Assembly: GCF_006715565.1 (NCBI RefSeq)
Contig: NZ_VFNL01000001.1
Location: 1-64,000, forward strand
Source: Microbacterium sp. SLBN-154
GTDB lineage: Bacteria; Actinomycetota; Actinomycetes; Actinomycetales; Microbacteriaceae
Length of the DNA stretch: 64,000 nt
Direction of reading: 5' to 3'
The notes beneath the pieces are model-generated. The model was not told the origin of the DNA, did no database searches, and worked only from the letters and a program-made list of their open reading frames with translations. This document shows, in pieces, positions 25,102 through 33,276 of this stretch. Each line of letters begins with the position of its first letter. The first letter of the stretch is position 1. Made by a program: the position numbers and the translations under genes.

Positions 25102-27158
25102 ACCGACGCCGCCTCCTTCGCGACGAGGGTCAGCACGTCGTAGGTCGCGACGATCTCGTCGCGCTGGTTGCGGATGACCGCGTCCCACCGCACCTCGCCG
25201 TACTCGTCGGTCTCGCGCGGCGTGATCTGCTTGGCGGTGAGGATGACGCGGATCTCATCGCCGGGCGACACCGGCGTGACGAAGCGCAGGTTCTCGAGGC
25301 CGTAGTTGGCGAGCACCGGCCCCGGCGCCGGGTCGACGAACAGACCCGCGGCCCACGACACCAGCAGATATCCGTGGGCGACGCGGCCGGGGAAGAACGG
25401 GTTGGCGGCCGCTGCCTGCTCGTCCATGTGGGCGTAGAAGGTGTCGCCGGTGAACCGGGCGAAGGTCTCGATGTCGTCGAGTGCGACCTCCCGGGTCTCG
25501 GACGCCACCTGGTCGCCGATCCGCAGTTCGGCGAGCGATTTGCGGAAGGGATGCGTCCCGCCCGGCTGCGACCCGGCGCCGGCGTGCCACACCCCGGTGA
25601 GCGCGGTCAGCATCTCGGGTGAGCCCTGCACGGCGGTGCGCTGCATGTGGTGGAGAACAGCGCGGATGCCGCCGAGCTCCTCCCCGCCGCCCGCGCGGCC
25701 GGGCCCGCCGTGGACCAGGTGCGGCACGGGCGCGCCGTGCCCGGTCGAGGTGCGCGCGTTCTCGCGGCTCAGGAACAGCACGCGGCCGTTGAAGGCGGCG
25801 ATCCGGGTCATGAGCTCCACCGCGACATCCGGATCGTTCGTCGCGACCGACGTCACCAGCGATCCGCCACCGCGGTCGACGAGGTCGGCCGCCTCGGCGA
25901 GGGAGGCGTAGGGGAGCACGCTCGCGACGGGCCCGAACGCCTCGATCTCGTGGACGGCCGGCGCCGTCGCATCCTCGAATCCGACGAGGATGGGCGAGAC
26001 GAACGCCCCCTCGGGCGCGAGGCCGACCGAGCCGTCGGCATGCACGACCTCGGGGGCGTCGAGCGACCCGAGGAGCAGACGGCCCCCGGCATCCTGCAGC
26101 GCCCGCACCTGCCGCACCACCTCGTCGCGCTGCGCGCGCGAGACCACGGGTCCCATCGTGACGCCCGCACCGCGCGGGTCGCCGATCACGACCTTCTCGG
26201 CGATCTTCTCCCCCAGTGCGGTGACGACGGCGTCGACCGACGCCGCGGGAACGATGGCCCGGCGGATCGCGGTGCACTTCTGACCCGCCTTGGTGGTCAT
26301 CTCGACCAGCAGCTGGCGGACGTACGCGTCGAACTCGGGGGTCCCGGGCGCGGCGTCGGGGCCGAGCACCGAGGCGTTGATGGAGTCGGTCTCGGCGGTG
26401 AATCGCACGCCGTCGGGGGTCTGCTCGCGCAGGCGCACCGCGGTCGTCGCGCTGCCGGTGAAGCCGACGAGGTCGCCGAGGCGCAGCGCGGCGAGGATGT
26501 CGGGGACGCCGCCGCTCACCAGCTGCAGCGATCCGGCCGGGAGGCGTCCGGTCTCGGCGAGCATGCGCACCCATGCTTCGGCGATGTAGGCGGTCGGCGA
26601 GGCGGGCTTGACCACGGTGGGGACGCCCGCGAGGAATGCCGGGGCGAATTTCTCCAGCGCGCCCCACACCGGAAAGTTGAAGGCGTTGATCTGCACCGCG
26701 ACCCCCGGAAGGCGCGTGTAGACATGCCGGCCCAGGAACGATCCGTCCTTCGAGAGCGGCTCGACCGGCCCGTCGACGTAGACCTTCGCGTTCGGGAGCT
26801 CGCGGCGCCCCTTCGACGAGTACGTGAACAGCACGCCGATGCCCCCGTCGACGTCGTTGAGCGAGTCGCGGCGCGTGGATCCGGCTCGCTCGGAGAGGAC
26901 ATAGAGCTCGTCCTTCCGCTCCTGCAGCACCAGGGCGAACTCCTTCAGCAGCACCGCCCGCTGGTGGAAGGTCAGCGCACCGAGGCTCTCCTGCCCGACG
27001 GTGCGGGCATGCTCGAGCACCGCGGCGAGGTCGAGGCCTCGGGTGCTCAACCGCACGACCGGTTCGCCGGTCGAGGCGTCGAGGATCTCCGCGGCATCCG
27101 GATCCTCCGCCGGCGCCCACCAGCCGTCGCGGATGTAGCTGGGAAGGATGTCGGTCAC
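25098..27158 (-). CDS. paaZ: PaaZ: oxepin-CoA hydrolase / semialdehyde dehydrogenase fusion
   Basis: 686 aa. Residues 1-510 are an aldehyde dehydrogenase (INAFNFPVWGALEKFAPAFLAG; catalytic Cys in KAGQKCTAIRRAIV), and residues 540-686 an (R)-specific MaoC-type hydratase (FTGDTFYAHMDEQAAAANPFFPGRVAHGYLLVS). The enzyme opens oxepin-CoA and oxidises the resulting aldehyde. GTG 27158 is chosen: it has GGAG 6 nt upstream and overlaps the preceding stop as GTGA; ATG 27170 would overlap by 16 nt. Confidence 0.93.
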   Translation of the reverse strand: MTDILPSYIRDGWWAPAEDPDAAEILDASTGEPVVRLSTRGLDLAAVLEHARTVGQESLGALTFHQRAVLLKEFALVLQERKDELYVLSERAGSTRRDSLNDVDGGIGVLFTYSSKGRRELPNAKVYVDGPVEPLSKDGSFLGRHVYTRLPGVAVQINAFNFPVWGALEKFAPAFLAGVPTVVKPASPTAYIAEAWVRMLAETGRLPAGSLQLVSGGVPDILAALRLGDLVGFTGSATTAVRLREQTPDGVRFTAETDSINASVLGPDAAPGTPEFDAYVRQLLVEMTTKAGQKCTAIRRAIVPAASVDAVVTALGEKIAEKVVIGDPRGAGVTMGPVVSRAQRDEVVRQVRALQDAGGRLLLGSLDAPEVVHADGSVGLAPEGAFVSPILVGFEDATAPAVHEIEAFGPVASVLPYASLAEAADLVDRGGGSLVTSVATNDPDVAVELMTRIAAFNGRVLFLSRENARTSTGHGAPVPHLVHGGPGRAGGGEELGGIRAVLHHMQRTAVQGSPEMLTALTGVWHAGAGSQPGGTHPFRKSLAELRIGDQVASETREVALDDIETFARFTGDTFYAHMDEQAAAANPFFPGRVAHGYLLVSWAAGLFVDPAPGPVLANYGLENLRFVTPVSPGDEIRVILTAKQITPRETDEYGEVRWDAVIRNQRDEIVATYDVLTLVAKEAASV

Positions 27159-28060
27159 GGCGTGCTCCATTCGTAGAAACCGCGCCCGGTCTTGCGGCCG
27201 AGGTGGCCCTCGGCGACCATCCGGCGCAGCAGGTCGGGCGGGGCGAAGCGGTCGCCGAGGGTGGCCTGCAGCTCCTCGGCGATGGCGAGGCGGACGTCGA
27301 GTCCGACGATGTCGGTGGTGCGGAGGGGCCCTGCGGGATGACGGTAGCCGAGCTCCATGGCCGTATCGATGTCTGCCGGGCTCGCGACGCCGGTCTCGAC
27401 CATGCGCATGGCCTCGAGGGCGAGGGCGAGGCCGAGGCGGCTGGAGGCGAAGCCGGGGGCGTCACGCACGACGATCGGGGTCTTGCCGATCGCCGCCACC
27501 CACCCGCGCGCGCTCTCGACGACCGCGGGTGCGGTGGTGTCGCCGACGACGATCTCGACCAGGCGCGACGCGGGTACGGGGTTGAAGAAGTGCAGCCCCA
27601 GAAAGCGGGCGGGGTCCTCCAGCGCGCCGGCGAGCGCGGCGATGCCGATCGACGAGGTGTTGGTGGCGAGCACGGCGTCGCCCGCGACGACCGCCTCGAT
27701 GCGCGCGAGCGCGTCGCGCTTGAGCATCCGGTCTTCGGGCACGGCTTCGACGACGAGACCCGCGCCCGCGAAGTCGGTCACGTCGGTGGAGAGGTGGACG
27801 GATGCCGCGAGCGCCGCCTCCGAGCGGTCGGTCGCTCCGCGGCGGATCGAATCGCCGATGCTCGCGAGGATGCGACCGCGCGCCGCCTCGGCCGCCTCGG
27901 GGTCGCGCTCGACGACCGTGACCTCCGACCCGGCGAGCACGAACGCGTGGGCGATCCCGGCCCCCATCCGTCCGCCGCCGAGCACCGCGACCCGCGGTGG
28001 CGCCGCAACGGGACCGGTCGGGACGTCGGGGCGGGGCGCTGCCTCTGCGGCATCCGTCAT
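27155..28060 (-). CDS. paaH: 3-hydroxyacyl-CoA dehydrogenase, PaaH-like
   Basis: 301 aa, one-domain-pair HCDH. NAD site VAVLGGGRMGAGIAHAF after a 22-residue tail, and the catalytic His in LHFFNPVPASRLVEIV. The C-terminal domain ends GRKTGRGFYEWS. In this operon it fits oxidation of 3-hydroxyadipyl-CoA. ATG 28060 overlaps the upstream stop (ATGA). A related but distinct enzyme is at 36115-37068. Confidence 0.88.
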   Translation of the reverse strand: MTDAAEAAPRPDVPTGPVAAPPRVAVLGGGRMGAGIAHAFVLAGSEVTVVERDPEAAEAARGRILASIGDSIRRGATDRSEAALAASVHLSTDVTDFAGAGLVVEAVPEDRMLKRDALARIEAVVAGDAVLATNTSSIGIAALAGALEDPARFLGLHFFNPVPASRLVEIVVGDTTAPAVVESARGWVAAIGKTPIVVRDAPGFASSRLGLALALEAMRMVETGVASPADIDTAMELGYRHPAGPLRTTDIVGLDVRLAIAEELQATLGDRFAPPDLLRRMVAEGHLGRKTGRGFYEWSTP

Positions 28061-28797
28061 CGGGCTCTCCGTTCGAGGAAGGCGGTCATGCGGCGGATCT
28101 TCTCCGGGCTTTCGAACAGCTCGGCCTGCAGTTCGTTCACGAGCGGGGGCTGGTCGCGCGGCTCGGCGCGGAGCACCTGCTTCGTGTAGCGGGTGGCGAG
28201 GGGATCGTTCCGCGTGATGCGGTCGGCGAGGACGTGCGCGGCGGGGAGGAGGTCGTCAGCCGGATGGAGGGCCGACACGAGCCCCCACGACAGGGCCTCC
28301 TCGGCGTCGAGGATGCGTCCGGTGAGGAGCATCTCCGCCGCGCGTGCGTCGCCCACGATCGCGGGGAGACGCCACGTCGCACCGGCGGCGGCGATGATGC
28401 CGAGGCCGGTCTCGGGGTTGCCGATCTTCAGCGTCGGCGTCGCGATGCGCAGGTCGGCGGCGTAGGCGAGCTCGGCTCCGCCCCCGAGGGCGTAGCCGTC
28501 GAGCGCCGCGATCACGGGCATCGGCAGGGCGCGGATGCGGGTGAAGACCGCCTGGTTGATCGCCCGGCGCGCGTCGGCGGCGCGGCGGTCGCGCAGCTCG
28601 GCGATGTCGGCACCCGAGGCGAACACGCCACCCGAGCCGGCGAGGAGGAGGATGCGGGGTTCACGCTCGAGCTCGGCGCAGACTGCGTGCAGCGCGTCGA
28701 CGGTGGCCTGGTCGATGGCATTGCGCACCTCGGGGCGGTCGAGGGTGACGACGCTCCGGTCGCCGGCGTGCTCGACGCGCAGGGGTGGGCGGGTCAT
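28057..28797 (-). CDS. Enoyl-CoA hydratase/isomerase, PaaF/PaaG-like
   Basis: 246 aa crotonase-fold protein. Motifs: LDRPEVRNAID, GGVFASGADIAEL (oxyanion hole), ALDGYALGGGAELAYAADLRIA and GNPETGLGII with the family Glu. It could be the 2,3-dehydroadipyl-CoA hydratase (PaaF) or the isomerase (PaaG). ATG 28797 (GGAAGG upstream) is the first start of the second paa unit: hydratase, paaH, paaZ, thioesterase. Confidence 0.87.
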   Translation of the reverse strand: MTRPPLRVEHAGDRSVVTLDRPEVRNAIDQATVDALHAVCAELEREPRILLLAGSGGVFASGADIAELRDRRAADARRAINQAVFTRIRALPMPVIAALDGYALGGGAELAYAADLRIATPTLKIGNPETGLGIIAAAGATWRLPAIVGDARAAEMLLTGRILDAEEALSWGLVSALHPADDLLPAAHVLADRITRNDPLATRYTKQVLRAEPRDQPPLVNELQAELFESPEKIRRMTAFLERRAR

Positions 28798-28829
28798 CCG
28801 GGGCCTTCCGCTTCGTCGCGAATGTGTTG

Positions 28830-28876
28830 CAGACCGATCGTTCAGTAATTCTGTCAGGCGGCGGTGCCGCGTGCAA
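28830..28876 (-). promoter_or_regulatory. Second paa promoter with PaaR-like operator (site 2)
   Basis: 28830-28852 repeats the 24480-24502 block with one substitution (GACCGATCG instead of GACCGCTCG). The promoter geometry is also the same: -35 TTGCAC (28876-28871), 17-bp spacer, -10 CAGAAT (28853-28848) on the minus strand. One repressor should therefore control both paa transcription units. Confidence 0.72.
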
Positions 28877-28889
28877 CGACGGGCCGGGG

Positions 28890-29381
28890 TCAGGTGCCCA
28901 GGGCGCCTCCCCATTTCCGGAGCACCCGGACGAGGGCATCGCGATCAGCCGCATCGAGCGAGCCGAGGAGACGGCGCTCGTTCTCCATGTGCGCGTCGAA
29001 GGCGCGGTCGATGAGAGCGCGCCCGTCGTCCGTGAGCGCGACGACCCGGCCGCGGCCATCGACGTCGCTGCCGCGGCGGCGCACGAGCCCCGCCGACTCG
29101 AGCCGATCCAACCGCTTGGAGACGGCTCCGCTCGTGACCATCGTCTGAGCGGCGAGTTCGGTCGGATTGAGCTCTCCGGAGCGACGCAGGGTGGCCAGCA
29201 CATCGAACTCGCCCTCTCCGAGCCCGAACTCGCGGTACAGGCCGATGAGCTGCTCGCGTACCGCGTCGTTGACGCGCGCGAGCCGCCCGATGACCTCGAT
29301 CGGCGATGTGTCGACATGCGGTCGCGCCGCGAGCCACTGGGCCCGGATGCGATCGACGTGGTCCCCGCGTGTTTCGGACAT
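28890..29381 (-). CDS. MarR family transcriptional regulator
   Basis: 163 aa. Winged-helix core LGEGEFDVLATLRRSGELNPTELAAQTMVTSGAVSKRLDRLESAGLVRRR with wing DGRGRVVALT. ATG 29381 has TAGAAT exactly 6 nt upstream (leaderless). It is divergent from an EamA transporter; two dyads 21 bp apart in the 39-bp gap are probably its operator. Confidence 0.9.
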   Translation of the reverse strand: MSETRGDHVDRIRAQWLAARPHVDTSPIEVIGRLARVNDAVREQLIGLYREFGLGEGEFDVLATLRRSGELNPTELAAQTMVTSGAVSKRLDRLESAGLVRRRGSDVDGRGRVVALTDDGRALIDRAFDAHMENERRLLGSLDAADRDALVRVLRKWGGALGT

Positions 29382-29387
29382 GGGTGG

Positions 29388-29426
29388 ATTCTATCTTCCG
29401 TGGAAGCTATGATGTCTTCCGTGGAA
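29388..29426. promoter_or_regulatory. Divergent leaderless promoters with twin MarR dyads
   Basis: CTTCCGTGGAAG at 29395-29406 and CTTCCGTGGAA at 29416-29426 are the same dyad at exactly 21-bp spacing. They cover a leftward -10 (TAGAAT, 29393-29388) and a rightward -10 (TATGAT, 29408-29413). The second dyad contains the GTG start of the transporter gene. Bound regulator would block both genes. Confidence 0.7.
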
Positions 29427-30335
29427 ACTAAATGGCGATGGCTGCTCGTGACGGCGGTGGCCCCGATCAGCTGGGGCGCGACGTACTACGTGACGCGGCA
29501 CTTCCTCCCGGCGGACGCCCCCCTCTGGGGCGCCGCCCTGCGGGCGCTTCCCGCGGGTCTTCTCCTCCTTCTCATCGCGCGGCGTCTGCCGCGCGGCGCC
29601 TGGTGGGGGAAGGCCGTGATCCTCGGCATCCTGAACTTCGGCGCGTTCTTCGTGCTCGTCTACCTCGCCGCGCAGCTCCTGCCCACCTCGATGGCGGCAT
29701 CGGTGATGGCCCTCGCGCCCGTCGTGCTGGGGATCATCGCGTGGCCGCTCCTCGGGCAGCGACCGACAGCCGCAGCGGGCGTGGCCGTGCTCGTGGGCGT
29801 CGTCGGGGCCGTCCTGCTCATCGGCGCGGCCACCGGCGGCATCGACCCCCTCGGCGCAGCGGTGTCGCTCACCGCGCTCGTGCTGTCATCGCTGGGCGCG
29901 GTCCTCACCACCCGGTGGCGCGATGACCTTCCGCTGGTGGCCACGACGTCCTGGCAGTTGATCGCGGGCGGCGCGATCCTCCTGGCCATCGCGATCGTCG
30001 TCGAGGGACCGCCCCCGGCGGTGTCGGTGAGCAGTGCGACGGCGTACGCGGCCATCGCGATCGTCGCGACGGCGCTGGCCTTCCTCTGCTGGTTCGCAGG
30101 GCTTCGCCACCTCTCCGCCTCCACCGTCGGCACCGTCGGACTCCTGAACCCGGCCACGGGGGTGATCCTCGGAGTAGCGCTCGCGGGCGAGTCGCTCACC
30201 GCGCTGCAGATCTTCGGCCTGGTGCTGATCGGGGCGGCGATCCTCCTCACGCAGCGACGTGCTCGCCGGCCCGTCCGGCGCCCCGCGGCGGACGGGCCGG
30301 CGCTCGCTGTCCCGGCGGGCGCTGTGCGAGAGTGA
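29421..30335 (+). CDS. EamA/DMT superfamily transporter
   Basis: 304 aa with ten hydrophobic helices in two EamA repeats (ISWGATYYVTRHFLP in the first; ALAFLCWFAGLRHLSASTVGTVGLLNPATGVILG in the second). Likely exporter of a metabolite or drug. GTG 29421 is preferred because a TATGAT -10 ends 7 nt upstream (leaderless); ATG 29409 and 29412 are in frame. Controlled by the divergent MarR. Confidence 0.88.
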   Translation: METKWRWLLVTAVAPISWGATYYVTRHFLPADAPLWGAALRALPAGLLLLLIARRLPRGAWWGKAVILGILNFGAFFVLVYLAAQLLPTSMAASVMALAPVVLGIIAWPLLGQRPTAAAGVAVLVGVVGAVLLIGAATGGIDPLGAAVSLTALVLSSLGAVLTTRWRDDLPLVATTSWQLIAGGAILLAIAIVVEGPPPAVSVSSATAYAAIAIVATALAFLCWFAGLRHLSASTVGTVGLLNPATGVILGVALAGESLTALQIFGLVLIGAAILLTQRRARRPVRRPAADGPALAVPAGAVRE

Positions 30336-30339
30336 GCGG

Positions 30340-31011
30340 GTGACGAGCGACACCGCACCCGCGGGCGCGGCCCCGCGCGGGCGACGGGGACGACCGGGGA
30401 ACGATCGGGAGCAGGTCCTCGCCGTCGCCGTCGCGCTCTTCATCGAGAAGGGATACGACGCGACCTCGGTCGCCGATCTCGCCGACCGCCTGGGTGTGAC
30501 CAAATCGGCGCTTTACCACCACTTCTCCTCGAAGGACGAGCTGCTCGGCCTCGCCCTCGACGACGCCCTCACCGCCCTGGAGGGCGTCTTCGACCACCCG
30601 GCGGCCGAGGCGGGCGCGCAGCTCGAGCGGGTGATCCGGGGCGCCGTCGGCGTCCTCGTGCAGAAGCTCCCCGAGGTCACGCTGCTGCTGCGCGTCCGCG
30701 GCAACAGTCCGGTCGAGCACGCGGCGCTCGAGCGCCGCCGGGCGTTCGATCACCGGGTGACCGAGGTCGTCACCCGCGCCCAGGACGAGGGGATGCTGCG
30801 CCCCGACGTCGATGCGGCCGTCGCCACCCGTCTGGTGTTCGGCATGGTCAATTCGCTCACCGAGTGGTACCGCCCGGGCGGCGCACTCGATGCCGACTCG
30901 CTGGCCGACGCGGTCCTCGCGACGGCCCTCGAGGGCCTGCGTCCCCGCCACCGACGACCCGGTCAGGGCGACGTCAGCACCGCCGCGACCGAGGGCAGGG
31001 CCTCGGGCTGA
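30340..31011 (+). CDS. TetR family regulator, candidate PaaR
   Basis: 223 aa. After a Gly/Arg-rich tail (APRGRRGRPGNDRE) comes the HTH: VLAVAVALFIEKGYDATSVADLADRLGVTKSALYHHFSSKDELL. GTG 30340 follows the DMT stop by 4 nt, so the two genes may be co-transcribed. TetR proteins of this form (PaaR) repress phenylacetate genes in other bacteria, and two identical TetR-type sites flank the paa units 1.5-6 kb away; that link is inference. Its 3' end overlaps the convergent arsR by 49 bp. Confidence 0.85.
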   Translation: MTSDTAPAGAAPRGRRGRPGNDREQVLAVAVALFIEKGYDATSVADLADRLGVTKSALYHHFSSKDELLGLALDDALTALEGVFDHPAAEAGAQLERVIRGAVGVLVQKLPEVTLLLRVRGNSPVEHAALERRRAFDHRVTEVVTRAQDEGMLRPDVDAAVATRLVFGMVNSLTEWYRPGGALDADSLADAVLATALEGLRPRHRRPGQGDVSTAATEGRASG

Positions 31012-31313
31012 AGCCGGTAGTACGCCCATGTCCCCCGTTGCGAACGCGAGAGGAAGCCCGCGGTCGTCAACACCTTCAGGTGGTGCGACACCGTCGGCTG
31101 GGCGAGACCCAGCGGTTCGATGAGGTCGCACACGCAGGCCTCCTGATCGGGCGAGGACGCCACGATCGACAGGAGCCGGAGCCTGGCCGGATCGGCGAGC
31201 GCCTTCAGCTGCGTCGCCAGACTCTCCGCGTCGCTCCGCCCCAGCGGCTCGCGCGTGAGAGGCGCGCAGCAGACCGTGGTCGGGGTGTCGATGAGCGGCA
31301 GAGCAGTGGCCAT
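30963..31313 (-). CDS. arsR: ArsR family arsenite-responsive repressor
   Basis: 116 aa. Winged helix with the thiol metal site of classical ArsR: ACVCDLIEPLGLAQPTVSHHLKVL; an additional CC pair is near residue 15 (TTVCCAP). As(III) binding to these Cys releases DNA. ATG 31313 is leaderless (TAGCAT 6 nt upstream). It is divergent from the ArsO-like gene; ATCGAT repeats between them are the likely operator. Confidence 0.9.
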   Translation of the reverse strand: MATALPLIDTPTTVCCAPLTREPLGRSDAESLATQLKALADPARLRLLSIVASSPDQEACVCDLIEPLGLAQPTVSHHLKVLTTAGFLSRSQRGTWAYYRLQPEALPSVAAVLTSP

Positions 31314-31315
31314 GC

Positions 31316-31380
31316 ATCGATGCTAATCGATATTGACAACCATCGATAGACCCTTCCATACTGAATCGACGTTCATCGAT
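31316..31380. promoter_or_regulatory. ArsR operator and divergent promoters
   Basis: Four ATCGAT hexamers at 31316, 31326, 31342 and 31375; the first two form ATCGATGCTAATCGAT with 10-bp spacing over the arsR -10. A rightward promoter has TTGACA (31333-31338) and CATACT (31357-31362, 18-bp spacer), with the third ATCGAT inside the spacer. This arrangement fits repression of both directions. Confidence 0.65.
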
Positions 31381-31395
31381 ACGGAAGGTTTCGGG

Positions 31396-32703
31396 ATGAC
31401 ACTCCTCGACCTCGCCCCGCGCACGCGCACGACGCCGCGCCTGGCCACCCTCCCCGTCGCCATCATCGGCGCCGGCCCGATCGGGCTCGCCGCGGCGGCC
31501 CACCTGGCGGAGCGCGGCATCGCGTTCGACGTCTACGAAGCCGGGCCCGCACCCGCATCCGGCGTTCGACTCTGGGGACACACCCGCCTGTTCTCGCCGT
31601 GGCGCCACCTCATCGACCAGGCCGCGCAGCGCCTGCTCGAACGCCGCGGCTGGGCGGCTCCCGCCGACCTCGATGTCGCACCGACCGGTCACGAACTGGC
31701 CGACCGGCTGCTGGAGCCGCTCGCCGCACTCGACGAGATCGCTCCGCACGTGCACTACGGCACCCGGGTGCTCGCCGTCACCCGCGAAGGCATGGACCGC
31801 ACGCGGACCGCGGGCCGCGCCGACACCCCCTTCCTCCTGCGCCTCGACCGCGGCGGTGAGATCGTCGACCTCACCGCACGCGCGGTGATCGACGCCTCGG
31901 GCACGTACACCACCCCGAACCCGCTCGCCTCCTCGGGCCTCGACCCCCTGGGCGCGGCCGAGGTGTCCGACCGCATCCTCCACGCCCTCCCCGACGTCGC
32001 CGGCCGCGATCGCGCTCGGTTCGCCGGCCGCGACGTCACGGTCGTGGGCGCCGGGCACTCCGCGGCGAACACCCTCATCGCCCTGGCGACCCTGGCCGAC
32101 GAAGAGCCCGACACCCGCGTGACGTGGCTGATCCGCAACGCCGGCGCCGTCCGCGTCACCACCTCCCCCGACGACGAGCTCACCGACCGGGCCCGTCTCG
32201 GGTCGCGGGTCGACGCGCTCGTCGACAGCGGCCGCATCCGCCGCATCGACTCGTTCGAGATCTCGCGGGTCGTCGCGCACGAGGGCGGCATCCGCCTGCT
32301 GGGGACCCGCCGCGGCGAGGCCGCCCTCCACGACACCGACCTCGTCGTCGCCGCGACCGGGTTCCGACCCGACCTCGCCATGCTCCGCGAGATCCGCCTC
32401 GACCTCGACGAGATCGTCGAAGCACCTCGACGCCTCGCCCCGCTCATCGACCCGAATGTCCACACCTGCGGCACGGTCGAGCCCCACGGATTCGCCGAGC
32501 TGCGGCATCCCGAACCCGGCTTCTTCCTCGCGGGCATGAAGTCCTACGGCCGGGCGCCGACGTTCCTCCTCGCGACCGGATACGAGCAGGTGCGCTCGAT
32601 CGTGGCATGGGTCGCCGGCGACATGGCCGCGGCGACAACGGTGGCCCTCACCCTGCCGTCGACCGGCGTCTGCTCGACCGACCTCGGGGGTTCGTGCTGC
32701 TGA
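31396..32703 (+). CDS. ArsO-like FAD/NADPH flavoprotein
   Basis: 435 aa. Two Rossmann sites as in flavin monooxygenases: VAIIGAGPIGLAAAAHLAERG for FAD and VTVVGAGHSAANTLIALA for NADPH, with the ATGFRPD motif near residue 330. A short Cys-rich tail ends CSTDLGGSCC. Proteins of this type (ArsO) are common in ars operons; their reaction is not firmly established. ATG 31396 has GGAAGG 7 nt upstream. The stop overlaps the next start (TGATG). Confidence 0.82.
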   Translation: MTLLDLAPRTRTTPRLATLPVAIIGAGPIGLAAAAHLAERGIAFDVYEAGPAPASGVRLWGHTRLFSPWRHLIDQAAQRLLERRGWAAPADLDVAPTGHELADRLLEPLAALDEIAPHVHYGTRVLAVTREGMDRTRTAGRADTPFLLRLDRGGEIVDLTARAVIDASGTYTTPNPLASSGLDPLGAAEVSDRILHALPDVAGRDRARFAGRDVTVVGAGHSAANTLIALATLADEEPDTRVTWLIRNAGAVRVTTSPDDELTDRARLGSRVDALVDSGRIRRIDSFEISRVVAHEGGIRLLGTRRGEAALHDTDLVVAATGFRPDLAMLREIRLDLDEIVEAPRRLAPLIDPNVHTCGTVEPHGFAELRHPEPGFFLAGMKSYGRAPTFLLATGYEQVRSIVAWVAGDMAAATTVALTLPSTGVCSTDLGGSCC

Positions 32704-33209
32704 TGATCTCGGTTCGGGCGATGACGGCGGCGGACTGGCCGCGCGTGGAGGCGATCCTCGCCGAGGGCATCGCCGAGGGCGAGGCCACCTTCGAGAGCAC
32801 GGTTCCCTCGTGGGAGCAGTTCGACGGCGGCAAGGTCGCGCATCCCCGCCTCGTCGCAGAACGGGACGGAAGGGTGGTCGGGTGGGTGGCCGCGTCGCGC
32901 GTCTCCGCGCGCGAGGTGTATCGGGGCGTCATCGAGCACTCGGTGTACGTCGACTCCGCGGCCCGGGGGTTCGGAATCGGCATCGCTCTGCTCGAGGAGT
33001 TCCTGGATGCCGCCGACCAGGCCGGGTTCTGGACGGTGCAGTCGAGCATCTTCCCCGAGAACGTCGCCAGCCTGCGTCTGCACGAGCGCGCCGGGTTCCG
33101 GATCGTCGGTACCCGTGAGCGGATCGCGCGGTCGACGAACGGTCCGCACGCCGGCCAGTGGCGGTCGACGGTGTTCCTCGAGCGCCGCTCGCGCCGCAAC
33201 GGCCGCTGA
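32703..33209 (+). CDS. GNAT N-acetyltransferase, ArsN/phosphinothricin type
   Basis: 168 aa. Matches the phosphinothricin-acetyltransferase-like GNAT group: VRAMTAADWPRVEAILAEGIAEGEATFES, YRGVIEHSVYVDSAARGFGIGIALLEEFL (acetyl-CoA loop) and HERAGFRIVGTRE. Family members in ars operons (ArsN1) acetylate arsinothricin. Coupled to the ArsO-like gene by TGATG, so an organoarsenical or arsinothricin-resistance role is plausible; phosphinothricin itself is an alternative. Confidence 0.82.
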   Translation: MISVRAMTAADWPRVEAILAEGIAEGEATFESTVPSWEQFDGGKVAHPRLVAERDGRVVGWVAASRVSAREVYRGVIEHSVYVDSAARGFGIGIALLEEFLDAADQAGFWTVQSSIFPENVASLRLHERAGFRIVGTRERIARSTNGPHAGQWRSTVFLERRSRRNGR

Positions 33210-33258
33210 ACGTCTCTCGCGACCTCGCAGCCGCCTCCCCCGTCGCCGCTCGTCGGCG

Positions 33259-33276
33259 CATAGACTGCCGTCTATG
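33259..33276. promoter_or_regulatory. Operator for the ArsR-ArsC fusion gene (site A)
   Basis: CATAGACTGCCGTCTATG is a perfect 7-4-7 dyad that contains the -10 (TAGACT, 33261-33266) and the ATG start at 33274, giving a leaderless, autoregulated promoter. A related 18-bp element is at 34171-34188. Confidence 0.72.
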
